Shown here one piece after another: positions 1 to 57,902 of a stretch of DNA of 64,000 nucleotides; position 1 is the stretch's first letter, and the number at the start of each line of letters is the position of its first letter. The stretch lies in assembly GCA_949130485.1 (NCBI GenBank), contig OX422184.1, positions 4,153,204 through 4,217,203 on the forward strand, read 5' to 3'. Made by a program: the position numbers and the translations under genes. The DNA is from Agelas oroides. Its lineage: Eukaryota; Porifera; Demospongiae; Agelasida; Agelasidae. The notes below the pieces were generated by a model. It saw nothing but the letters and a program-made list of their open reading frames with translations. It was not told where the DNA came from and did no database searches.

Positions 1-33000
<33,000 letters not shown>

Positions 33001-34032
33001 CAAAGTGTTTCTTTTTAACTCAGTAACAATAGTCAACATATATATACTAGTCTTTTTTAATCCTCTTCTTGTAGCTTCATAGCATCCCAATGGAGTACAG
33101 AGTTAGTACTGTGTTGAGTTGCGTTAATTTTGAACCAATCTGATGACTAAGCTAATGATGAATGAATCGTTCAAGAACTGCAGTTCTTTGAATCCTTGCC
33201 ACTCAAACTTCAACTGACTGTAATGATAACTAAGTAAGTAAATAACCAGCATGACAAGGCCAGAACTATGTGGCTAACCAACCTAAAATAATGGCCTTTC
33301 CAGGGAATGATCTATACATGCAATTTCTGTGGGTAATTAGATGGTTGGACGATAACGTTATTGAACAATGGGATGAAATGAGTACAAACATATTGCACAA
33401 AACAAGTGAACATATTGAAAGGAGGAGGGGAGGGAGGTAGCCACCCTTTTTAGTAACCCTCCTGGATTAGCTCATTTTCATGTGTGAAACCATGATGAAA
33501 ATGCTTTAGAGCACATTGCAAAACTGGGAAAGTGGTAGGCAGTTAATTGAAGCCTTGCATGTTCAAACACCTTCCAGCCTTGTCCCCAGGCCTTGCCCAA
33601 ATTTGGAGGCTGGGGCAGGGCCCGGGAATGACCCCAAATATCTGAAACAGCAGATCCACAGGTGTCATTTTGAAGCTGGGGGCAATGGTGACAGTTACGT
33701 TGTCGTACATAAAATCCATGCAAGCCTTTGCATAACTGTATGCACTTTCACTGAAGCAGTATACTGATATAGCAATATTCTTATGCCAGCTAAAATAGAG
33801 TACCATAGTTTCTTCATTATCTGTAGTACCCAGATCAACAACATTAGCAGTGCTACGTACCTCAATAGACAACCATTTGTTTAAACTAGCGCTTATGTGT
33901 GAGCAAACTAAAAGTGCAGTAGGGTTCTCCCCACTGAAGTTGAGACTTGGGATTCATCGAGCCCTAGGCCCCAACAAGTGACTTCAACATGGTCAGATCA
34001 AATTGCCGTTGCCATGCCAAAGTGCATTGCAG
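33001..34032. other. Intergenic, nothing recognised
   Basis: Follows the stop of the first receptor. No clear AATAAA close to the stop, no recognisable coding exon. A 109-codon minus-strand frame (33543-33872) has no recognisable domain. Confidence 0.6.
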
Positions 34033-34305
34033 CTCCTTGCACAACTGGACAAGTAAGGCTGGTTGGTGGAAATCTAATAAATGAAGGTCGAGTGGAGATC
34101 TGCTTTAGTAATGTTTTGGGGTACTGTGTGTGATAATCAGTTTCTCCTACAAAAACAGCTCCTAAGGACAACACCAACTAGTTCCTCCTACAACAGCTCC
34201 TAGCACAACACCAACTCCATCAGTTCCTCCAACAAGTGCTGATGAAGCAACATCCATTCCTACAGCACCTGAAACAACGCCAACCTCAACAATGACACAA
34301 GCAAC
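34033..34305 (+). pseudogene. Broken SRCR C exon joined to mucin-stalk fragment
   Basis: After an intact acceptor (gcag to 34032) the sequence reads [14 protein letters not shown] and GRVEIC. It then frameshifts by one extra T in the conserved Trp-Gly-Thr region (about 34110-34122). At about 34138 it passes directly into Thr/Pro stalk repeats ending near 34305 (EATSIPTAPETT type). The missing D exon and the direct C-to-stalk junction imply a deletion. Confidence 0.8.
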
Positions 34306-35574
34306 AATCTTTGGCCCAACCAAGTCCTTAGATCACAAATTCTTGAGTGGATTTTGTACACCTGTTTATAAAAGACTGGGTTTTCCAGAGAGAATCAGGT
34401 ATGTATGTAAAGACAGTACCACACCATCTGTGGCTGTTAATAGTATTAACATTTACCTATAGCAAAGAGTATTTGAGTGCAGCAAAGCAAATGCCTAAGA
34501 TAGGGGAGGAAAATTGCAGACTACAAGTGTATATAATTTTAGGTAAGAGTGTCATTATCAGTACCACCAAGCCTTACTGTTGTCATGTAACCTGTATAAT
34601 ACATGTATTTTCAAGACTAAGAGCTAAGGGGGGAACAGCACCATTTACACAATCTCTTAATCTGGTGCCATATTTTTAACCACAGACACACCACAACTTG
34701 CTACATGCTACCTTGGCCTAACAAAGTATTGTGCATTTCTCACAACACACAAGAATCTTTAAAATAACTATGTAACTAATCTTCAACACTGTGTGCACTA
34801 CATGCTGTGACATAAAGTCTCAGTATAGCTACTACATGCTACTCTTTGCAGTCTATGATTTAAAAGACATTCCACATCTGCCATGCTAAATGTTCACTAT
34901 TCAGACAACCTCACTAGTGATTGTTAAAAGTATGTACTACTTAGAAACACTGACTTGTGGTATAGTTTTAGCAACAAGGGGTGTTGTCTGCACTTGGAAC
35001 AGCTGCAAGTATTTTACATTTGGCAATTCTCATCAAATGTAGGTATCATGACTGTATCCTTCACATTGTTTACAAGCAGGAAAATAATTGAGCAATTTGT
35101 TACTTTCACTTTCTCTGTAACCTAAGAAACATAATTCCAGCGATTTTGTTTGTCCTGTTTTTCAGTGACTTCTAATTTAGTAAGCATGTAGCTATCACTT
35201 TTCCTTTCAATGTAATCTGAAGAAGAATATCCCTTTTACAATAGCCGGCTCTGGGACAGAGTAACCACTTTTCCAACTTGGCAAAGGCACTTCTAGCTGG
35301 AAACACAAGACGTTAAACAGCTACCATTTTTACTGTAAGCATCAGCAAGTTGACCTGACTTCCTTACATTTCAGACTGAAATTTTCAGTCAATACTGTTT
35401 GCGTAATTATGAATCTAATGTTGGTAATCACTCTCTCGTTGCATTGCATGACTATATAGTATCTAGGCCTGACTGTTTACTTCTCAGTCCAATCAGCAAG
35501 AACTTTGTTATACACCAGTCAAAATAAATATCTGATCAACATTAACAGATATACAGCTATCATTATCAGTGCAT

Positions 35575-36345
35575 GTATAAAACATTGACCGGGAGTCGAA
35601 CCCAGGACACCTGGCTTGAGCTGCCAGTGCTCTGCCACTGAGCTACAGCAACCGGACAACCACCAGCCCTCACAATCCTCTATATGTACTGCACAGGTGG
35701 TACTGAATGCCTCAGTCGCACACCCGGCAGTCACTCAGTATGTGCTGTCAGAACTCCATTAGGGGTCGACCGGAAAAAATCTCTCCATCAGGAAAGAACC
35801 CATGCTGAGTGGTTTTCTCACTCTAAATGCTCACAGCATCTTGCCTCAAGCTGGAAATAAGGAATTTTAGATGTTATGAGGTGCAAATAGAGGAAAGTGA
35901 AAAAGGCCGGCAGCCACCGGGAGTCGAACCCAGGAAACCTGGCTTGAGTCACCAGTGCTCTGCCACTGAGCTACGGCAACCAGACAACCACCAGCCCTCA
36001 CAATCCTCTATATGTACTACACAGGTGGTACTGAATGCCTCAGTCGCACACCCGGCAGCCACTCAGTATGTGCTGTCAGAACTCCATTAGGGGTCGACCG
36101 GAAAATTCTCTCCATCAGGAAAGAACCCATGCTGAGTGGTTTTCTCACTCTAAATACTCACAGCATCTTGCCTCAAGCTGGAAATAAAGGAATTTAGATG
36201 TTATGAGGTGTAAATAGAGGAAAGTGAAAAAGGCCGGCAGCCACCGGGAGTCGAACCCAGGACACCTGGCTTGAGCTGCCAGTGCTCTGCCACTGAGCTA
36301 CAGCAACCGGACAACCACCAGCCCTCACAATCCTCTATATGTGCT
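35575..36345 (-). repeat. Tandem trimer of a tRNA-derived SINE
   Basis: Three tRNA-like heads on the minus strand (about 35588-35680, 35916-36010, 36243-36340), spaced 328 and 327 nt. Each has an A-box-like GTAGCTCAGTGGCAGAGC and a B-box GGGTTCGACTCCC. They are separated by a conserved non-tRNA body of about 230 nt (starting near caggtggtactgaatgcc). The D and T arms pair and an anticodon-like stem forms, but the acceptor strands do not pair and position 33 is not T. This is therefore a SINE, not a functional tRNA gene. Confidence 0.85.
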
Positions 36346-36543
36346 GCAATGTGATGTGGTACACGATAGTTGTTACGTACAGCTCATTTCATGTTGGCTT
36401 CTTAATTACAGCTGAATGAAAAATCAATCACAATGTGACTACTTCAGCAACTTTCACTTTCAAAAATTTCTCCATAGCAGCAAGTTTTGCAATACCCCCT
36501 CAACCCCCCAATTTTTGTTCATATAGATGAAAACTATAAACAG

Positions 36544-36719
36544 GTGCAGTTGCCTTTGGTAGTGCTTATTTTGGTGTTGGTGTTTGTACAATCTACCTGG
36601 ATGAAGTTGGTTGCTCTGGCCCCCCCCCCCAAAAAAGACTAAACTTGCTGACTGCTCCCAAAGCTCTCCTGTTTATTGCGGTGATGGGTACAGAGAGGAT
36701 GCTGGAGTATGATGCCAAG
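36544..36719 (+). pseudogene. Broken SRCR D exon
   Basis: Acceptor acag at 36541-36543, then [22 protein letters not shown] as in the D exon at 50958. A C-run/A-run insertion at about 36620-36636 breaks the frame. In the conserved GVRCQ end the Arg codon CGA has become TGA. Confidence 0.85.
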
Positions 36720-37084
36720 GTTTGGAGAAATGACATGGCCTTTTATGTGTGATAATTCGCATAACTTTCCAAAGCATAAATCATTCATTGTTATAGTTAC
36801 CGAGGCCTTTCCTCCAGCCTTTGTCACTTACAGATATTAAGTACTGCAAATGAGAACATTGGGTACAACCAACTATTTCAGTACACTAGCTGTATGATTG
36901 GCTACCTCATTTTGTGGCTAGAAAATGCTACACAAAACGGGTGTGTCCATCATTGATTTGATCAAGTCACATAGACCTTGCTACTAAAATATAGTTGCAT
37001 TACAACTAGTTTTAGTTTGTTTATTTGTGTGCTTGTTTGCATGTTTGTTTGTTTGTTTGCTTGTTTGTTTGCACAATTTTTTAG

Positions 37085-37192
37085 TTCACTGATGCTGCTG
37101 CATGATGTAAAGTTCAAGAACGCTTCAGAACAGATCATCAACAACTACTACCAAAATCATCAACGTGCTTGTGTCTCCCCTAGGTCACCAAT
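37085..37192 (+). pseudogene. Broken SEA-like exon
   Basis: Corresponds to 53740-53843: acceptor ttag, donor gtaag after 37192, nearly identical nucleotides for the NASEQIINNY and RACVSPRSP parts. There is a small insertion and in-frame stops where the functional copy encodes DAVEAKFK. Confidence 0.82.
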
Positions 37193-37718
37193 GTAAGACT
37201 TCTTTCAGGGAGAGACTCAGAAAAATACTTTACTATATTCATAGGTCATCATAGTTCCACCGAGTGACATATTATCAGAAGTGCAAGTAACCATATGCTT
37301 CTTTAGTAGTTTTTTTTGTGGTCTTCTGTAGGTAGTAGAGCCAATTAGTTTTGGACGACCCACGATTTCTTTTGCAAAGATCAGCCATTGGGATATCATT
37401 TGATGAGTGTTAGTCACTCGTAGCATGAGAACAAGCTGTTTCTTTCAAAAATCTCAATCTTCCAGAATCGCTACTCTAGGACCAGATGTGCAAGATAAAA
37501 GGCAACCTTCTCAACCAGACATTGAATTCAAGGTTCTCAAAGACATTCCAGAGGCATACCTTGCTTTGTTTGTTTGTTTGTTTTCTTTGTTTTTTTTGCC
37601 GACTAGGTATGGAGTAGAGATAGATTAATCCAAGTGACCTAAAAAAACCTGTATTGTGTGGTATAGTCTTTTATTGGTCAAGTCAACCAGACTGACTCTT
37701 TCCCATATGATTTTTCAG

Positions 37719-37872
37719 CTGCAGTGAACCGTGGAAAGTTCTGTGACATTCTCCCAATCCACTGAGTCCCCAGTATTTATCACAAACCAGAAGAAAGGAT
37801 TCCTAATCCCTGTACTGTGAAAGCAAATGAGTATGCAATGGGTCCAGAGCTTCCAGCTGTGGGTACAACCAT
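37719..37872 (+). pseudogene. Broken cytoplasmic-tail exon
   Basis: Acceptor ttcag at 37714-37718. It contains recognisable tail segments (SSVTFSQ and IPNPCTVKANEYAMGPEL when read across a frameshift). The TESTSI part is interrupted by a TGA, and the terminal TTL-stop is lost (the third residue of TTL is Met and reading continues). Confidence 0.82.
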
Positions 37873-38272
37873 GTGTTTATGTGTTTTGTGTTGCTTAATT
37901 GTTATCTACTAGCGACAGACAACTTGATAGTCTTCATTCTAGTAGACAGCTTAGTAGTACACTGTTATTGATTTGAGTTATGTAATTTGAGATCCGCATT
38001 GATACCTGTTTTTCAAAGGCACCGCTACTAGTCATTTAGTGAGCAACAACTGATTTCAGTAGCAAAAATATACTTCTCAATCATTTCCTAGCCATTCACA
38101 TTCCTTCATTGCAAGTTGTTAAGCAGTTTTTGTACAGCCATTTACAGAAGTGGGTTCTCATTAGAGATGTGACTTTGAATCATTTCACATGGTTGTTCAC
38201 AAAACAAGGGGTACCAAATGGGAGTGAACTACTTGTTTCCTGACCTGGAATTCTACCATTCCCCCCCCCCCC

Positions 38273-38303
<31 letters not shown>

Positions 38304-39909
38304 ACACACAAGCACATGATGGAGAGACATAGCCAGCTACTTAGCCAATCAAATTAAATGGTTCACTTTCGATAATATCCCACTATACTCTATACCAAGC
38401 TACAGCTGCATGCAAGTTCAATGCAATAATGAATGTCATGAATGTTTGTACAATTTTGACTACTAGTAGCTATGCTAGACCCAAAAGTAGTAAAATGGGC
38501 TAGTAAAATATTGTTAGTAGCTAGCTAGCTAGCTACTTCAATGTGTTGCTAACCATTGTTTTGCTATGCTTTAACCAAAGCATCTGAATTTGAAAGTATG
38601 TATCACTTTTAGTTTCACTGTAATCTAAGAAAGGTAAGGTTACTACTTAAATATCTTAGGTTTGTTCTAGTCTTACAGGAGCTTCTGATTTAGTAAGCAT
38701 GCAGGTATTATATTTACTTTCAATGTAATCTGAAGAAGATGTTTGCCTCTTTTGTACCCTCCTCACAATAACATTCTTGGGTGCAGTTTCATTTTTATTT
38801 TCATTCTAATCTGAGGAAGAATGCATCGAGTTGACCAGACTTCCTTACCATGATGGAATTAGTGAGTCTTCAGAGTGATTACAATCATAATTAACTATGT
38901 ATGCTAATAAGGCATGAAAAGCATTGCATGACTATATACTTCTAAACATGTACAATATCTAGACCTGACGTTCATGCAAACAGGGATAATTACTAACTCT
39001 TTTGTCTAATGTGTCACAATCCTTTTTCTCCCCTCAAGTGAACATAGGCGACTTGTTACCAAATGTGGTATTCTGCAGCATAATGTGAGCATAAAGCCAC
39101 ACAGTCATCTAAGTTGACCCATAATTGTTGCAACTCATTTGAAGTTGGCTTCTTAATTAAATTACTTCAACAACTTTTGCTTTCAAAAGTTTTATCTCTA
39201 TAGCAGCAAGTTTGCAATAGCCCCTCCCATATGAAATCCGCCTATAAATTGCACTCCTGCTTCACACTTAAATCCATGTGATTACCTGTCTACAGGTAGT
39301 CATCAGCTTGTCTCCAGCGTTCCAACACTCCAATACGACACATGCAGCTTGCAGGTCTGTACTGGGGAAGAATCTGCAGCAATTTCAATTGACACTGCTC
39401 TGGTGAAATAGGTAAGCTGTGTTCAGTTATATTTGAGAGCTTTAGACAATACATAGAGCACTGATATTGTTGTGCTTCCATTATAGCGATGATGGCGCAA
39501 GACTCAGCACCACATCAATGTTGGTAGAAAAATGTAATGGAGTTTGTTCAGCTAACCAAGTTACCTCATTTCCAGGCTCTTGTGCTAGGGAAGCCTGGGA
39601 ATGAGGCTAATTCAAGTTAGTACTATATTCAACGGAAATTGTGGAACGTGTGATATAATGCTACTCATAGGTTGGCCGAATAATATATTAGTCTGGCGGC
39701 CACTGGACCTGCCGACCTGTTCCTACGGCCCTGATGCAGTAGCCACAGTACCCACTATACCAAATTTACTGGTGGCAATAATATGAAACCATAATGCTTG
39801 TTTGTTTCTGAACACCAGTCTTGTGTAACCAAACTCATAGATAGTGTGTCATGTACACACTCCTACATTTTTTGTCCTCTCCATGGCAGGTGGATACCCA
39901 GCCTGAGCA
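37873..39909. other. Intergenic upstream of the second receptor gene
   Basis: Contains a C29 run followed by (CA)10 at 38261-38311 and otherwise unrecognised AT-rich DNA. This is the likely promoter and 5' untranslated region of the gene at 39910, with a candidate 5' UTR acceptor cag at 39887-39889. No core promoter motif could be assigned. Confidence 0.55.
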
Positions 39910-54802
<14,893 letters not shown>

Positions 54803-55249
54803 ACGTGGTGGGCTTATGCTGCTGAATTGTACTTTGAATGCTTAGTAACTGTAGACAGATGACTTGAGGTAGAGTTTAGTAACCTCCTAATCAACTGTAT
54901 TATATAGTTTGTAAGGTAGTTAGGATAGTTAACTATTTTGTTAGAGCAGTTTGAGATTTTAGGATAGTTAGTTATTTTGTTAGAGCACTTTGAGATGTTT
55001 GTTTTATATGCCAAAATTGGTAGATTTAGCATATACAATTGAACTGTTTACAAGATTATCACAAAAGTATCTTTCTAACTCTACAGCAGGGAGCTAGGCT
55101 GCAACCAGTGTTTCAGAGACAACTAGCAAAATGGTTATAACTAGGTGTGACAGTGGTGACATGAGCACACATACTGCACCACTGTTTTGGTTAATAACAT
55201 GCATCACCAGTCATGTCAAAGTTGGTACTAGTCAATCTGCCATTGATAA

Positions 55250-55470
55250 TTTCAGCTGTAGTAGGTTGAGTGGCTGTAGTAGATGTATTGGCTGTTGCTC
55301 TAGTAGCTCTAGTGGCTGTAGGGGCTCTTGTAGCTGTCATCACCGTAGTTCCTGTCGTCGCTGTAGTGGCCATGGTGGCCGTGGTGGCTGTAGTGGTTGT
55401 AGTGGCTGTGGTGACTGTTGTATATAGCTGTAGTGGCCATGGTAGCTGTAGTACTTGTAGCTGTGTGTTG
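55250..55470. repeat. GTAGTGGCT-type low-complexity repeat
   Basis: Irregular 9- to 12-bp repeats of the GTAGTGGCTGT type. They create long open frames on both strands (Cys/Gly/Ser-rich on plus, Thr/Ala-rich on minus) that I do not accept as genes. Confidence 0.8.
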
Positions 55471-55549
55471 AGTGGGGGGCACCAACACCAGCTGGCACAT
55501 CGATGCCACACGTGCATAAAGTGTGAAGTTAAAACATAATCTAATATGG

Positions 55550-55741
55550 GGATGGGGCATTTATGGCTTAAACGGATGGGGCATTTATGGCTTAAATGGA
55601 TGAGGCATTTATGGCTTAAACGGATGGGGCATTTATGGCTTAAATGGATGAGGCATTTATGGCTTAAATGGATGGGGCATTTATGGCTTAAATGGGTGGG
55701 GCATTTATGGCTCAAATGTGTGTGGCAGTTATGGCAAAGTG
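55550..55741. repeat. 24-bp minisatellite, eight copies
   Basis: Eight tandem units of GGATGGGGCATTTATGGC plus TTAAAC/T, the last one or two degenerate. Because 24 is a multiple of three, it leaves open reading frames on both strands that look protein-like but are repeat artefacts. Confidence 0.92.
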
Positions 55742-55862
55742 AGTTATTGGTTTTTGGGATCCGGGATATGCTCAAAAAACACTGGTCTTCAGGGGAGTAC
55801 CCTTTCTGGTCATTGCATGACCACGGGTTTCGGTCCCTTTGAACTCCCGACCCATGGCCTAC
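55740..55862 (+). repeat. Second copy of the SINE body, inverted relative to 48440
   Basis: The segment GGATATGCTCAAAAAACACT through CATTGCATGACCACGGGTTT is the reverse complement of about 48554-48620 with a few changes. It is the evidence that this body is a dispersed repeat. Confidence 0.75.
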
Positions 55863-55987
55863 TACAGAAAGGGTGGGACCACTCCCCACCTAAGGCTTGC
55901 TTACCTCGTTGTGAAATCATGAAGCATAGTTTACTAGTGAATCCTCCCCAGCAAGAATCCATACCTCAAAACAGTGTCTAACCACTG

Positions 55988-56130
55988 GATGATGATGATG
56001 ATGATGAAACTTTATTTTCACAGGGTAGCTCCTTCAGCATATTTCGCTGATCTACCAGGAGGCCCTGAGTACAGATAAAACACGGAGCAAACTATAACAG
56101 AATAAGAAGGAAGTGCAAAAGTCATACAAA
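55988..56130 (-). mobile_element. LINE 3' end (5'-truncated), minus strand
   Basis: On the minus strand: a GC-richer stretch with GGGCCTCCTGGTAGATC, then AATAAAGTTT and a (CATCAT)n tail. This is the usual 3' terminus layout of CR1/L2-like non-LTR retrotransposons. No ORF part remains. Confidence 0.6.
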
Positions 56131-57902
56131 ACACTAAAGAGAATGTGCTACATGTACTGAGTAATGAAATTCTTTGCTAGTTTTGAGAATTTGATAGTCT
56201 TGAGTGGTCTTGATATGGTCTGGCAAAAGATTCCAGCTTTATGGGACCGAACTAGGCAAAGGGGCGTGGCTTGTGTACTTGGCTCATACACATTCTTGGA
56301 AATTTTATTCCGTTCCGTTGTTCACATTTTCCAGTATCCCCTCTGGACTTGGAATCTGTTGGATCAAAGATGACAGTGAGGATCGAGGCTTGAGTTCATG
56401 AAGAGATTGTTGGCTATGGGAGCTGTGGGTGATAGTGCACACTGTAGCAATGACGTCCTGATTGATGATCCAAACTCACTCTGGCTGGTTGCTGGTGGCG
56501 GCGGAAGTCACTCGGCGGAGGTTAACGAAAACATAAACCTGGGTTACAGTCAGGACCAGTGTTACTCCTAGTTTCCGCGTTAGGGTTTGGTTTAGGGCAA
56601 TCTTGCTTTGCCTAATTTTAAAAAAGGGTTTTAGTACCTTATTAATATATTCATGACCCAAAATTGCCACTCGATGGACGCATCTACATGCTCACTGTAG
56701 GTAGCGTCCTAACCACCAATGTATCTCAAATCAGTCTGTGCCAGCTTTTGTTCAGAGCTACTCTCAGAGTCAGGCTAGACTCATGTTAGTCACTACTCTT
56801 GGAATGGACAACTTTGACTGCACCAAAATGAATGCATATTTAAAAAAATTCACAGCTTGTCTATGGGAGGGGCTCATTCACGAGTGCAAGCAAGCATTAC
56901 TAGCCCCACCTCTCCCCCTTATGTCGCTAAACAACTCATGGCTCTGTTCCACACACAACCACTCTTCAGCTTTCTTGTCTACGGCAACGTAGTACAAACG
57001 ATATATTGCGCATTCTAGTTAAAGCCCACATGAGGGGTTCCGCCAGGCCACATCTTAACTAACTTAATTATAAACTGATTATTGGATGCCAATGCCGACA
57101 GGAAATGTGGAAAATCCCCAATTTTACGGACAGTGAACGGTTGAAGACTCCAAAAACTGACTGTGCGCTAAAAGTTTAACAAGACAAAGAAGTCTATCAG
57201 CTTGGATTCCAGGTTTGTCGACCTTGAAAGTAACAGGGTTCTCTGCCACCTTAATGCAAAGAGCTAGAGGACTGTTTTAGGACTAGCTACACTGATGCAA
57301 TTCTGGCAGATGCTGACGAAGTGTGCAGAAAAAATAAGTGTGCTACTTTGGTACAAAAATGTGTGTCAAACTGATGTCTCCAGTTTTGACACACCTACAC
57401 GTCAAATTGTTAGGTGCGTCAAAACTACACGTGCTAGCCGGACAGTGTGCTGGATTACTAGTGTGTTATTCAGCAAGTGTGCTAAATAACAAATGTGTTA
57501 TTCTGCCAATGTGTCAAACATGGTATGCAAAATCAGCAGTGTGTCAATTGTCATGCAACTGATCCCTCAATAATTAGTGGGTGGAGCTTTTACATGCAAT
57601 TTCCAATTATGAAACACTGTTGATTGTAAGCAAAATAGTTAAAAATGTGAAATGATATACTAAAACAAGCAAAGAATAGTTATACTATAACTTGTACGAG
57701 AAAGCTTGACCCTAAACTGGAAATTGGGCCAAAAGAAGGGGGTGGGCACTCTTTGGAGGGTGGGTACTTTTTCGTGAGACTACAGTACTACAACAGTTAT
57801 ACATACGTATGTGTTGTTTGAAGTATGACATTGTGTACATACCAAAATGGGTCAACATTGTATACATACAAAAACGGCATATTATCTGTGCATATATTGA
57901 AG

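Larger units (their letters stand above)
34033..37872 (+). pseudogene. Decayed third SRCR-receptor gene (scattered exon remnants)
   Basis: Between the two intact genes lie exon remnants in the same order and strand as an SRCR receptor 3' end: a C-type SRCR fragment, a short mucin-stalk fragment, a D-type SRCR exon, one SEA-like exon and the cytoplasmic-tail exon. They carry frameshifts, stops and a homopolymer insertion, the other SEA-like and TM exons are not recognisable, and a SINE array lies between pieces. The D remnant after the stalk remnant is out of normal order, so rearrangement or two separate remnants is possible. No functional product is expected. Confidence 0.8.
54803..57902. 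other. Downstream intergenic region, repeats only
   Basis: After the second receptor's stop there is no clear AATAAA nearby. A 38-bp near-tandem duplication lies at about 54922-54995. The minisatellites, SINE body and LINE end are listed separately. 56131-57902 shows no exon I can support; open frames there lack domains. Confidence 0.6.

Noticed and set aside
35580-35680. Functional tRNA gene
   Set aside because: D and T arms look right but the acceptor stem does not pair, position 33 is not T, and it recurs as part of a larger 328-bp repeat: a SINE.
38261-38311. Biological meaning of the C29/(CA)10 tract and of the G28 tract at 43965-43992
   Set aside because: Simple homopolymers, also prone to sequencing error; noted only as microsatellites.
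39290-39481. 63-codon minus-strand ORF upstream of the second receptor
   Set aside because: Could be an exon of an unrelated gene, but I recognise no family and find no neighbouring exons.
39616-39690. Possible decayed SRCR A exon (NGNC, then D..L..GWPNN)
   Set aside because: Only a handful of residues match; too weak to separate from chance.
55191-55889. 232-codon minus-strand ORF with HLSHKCPI repeats and Thr-rich end
   Set aside because: Produced by the 24-bp minisatellite and the adjacent low-complexity repeat; no start context or domain.
56580-56605. Telomere-like TTAGGG motifs
   Set aside because: Only two or three imperfect units; not a telomeric array.
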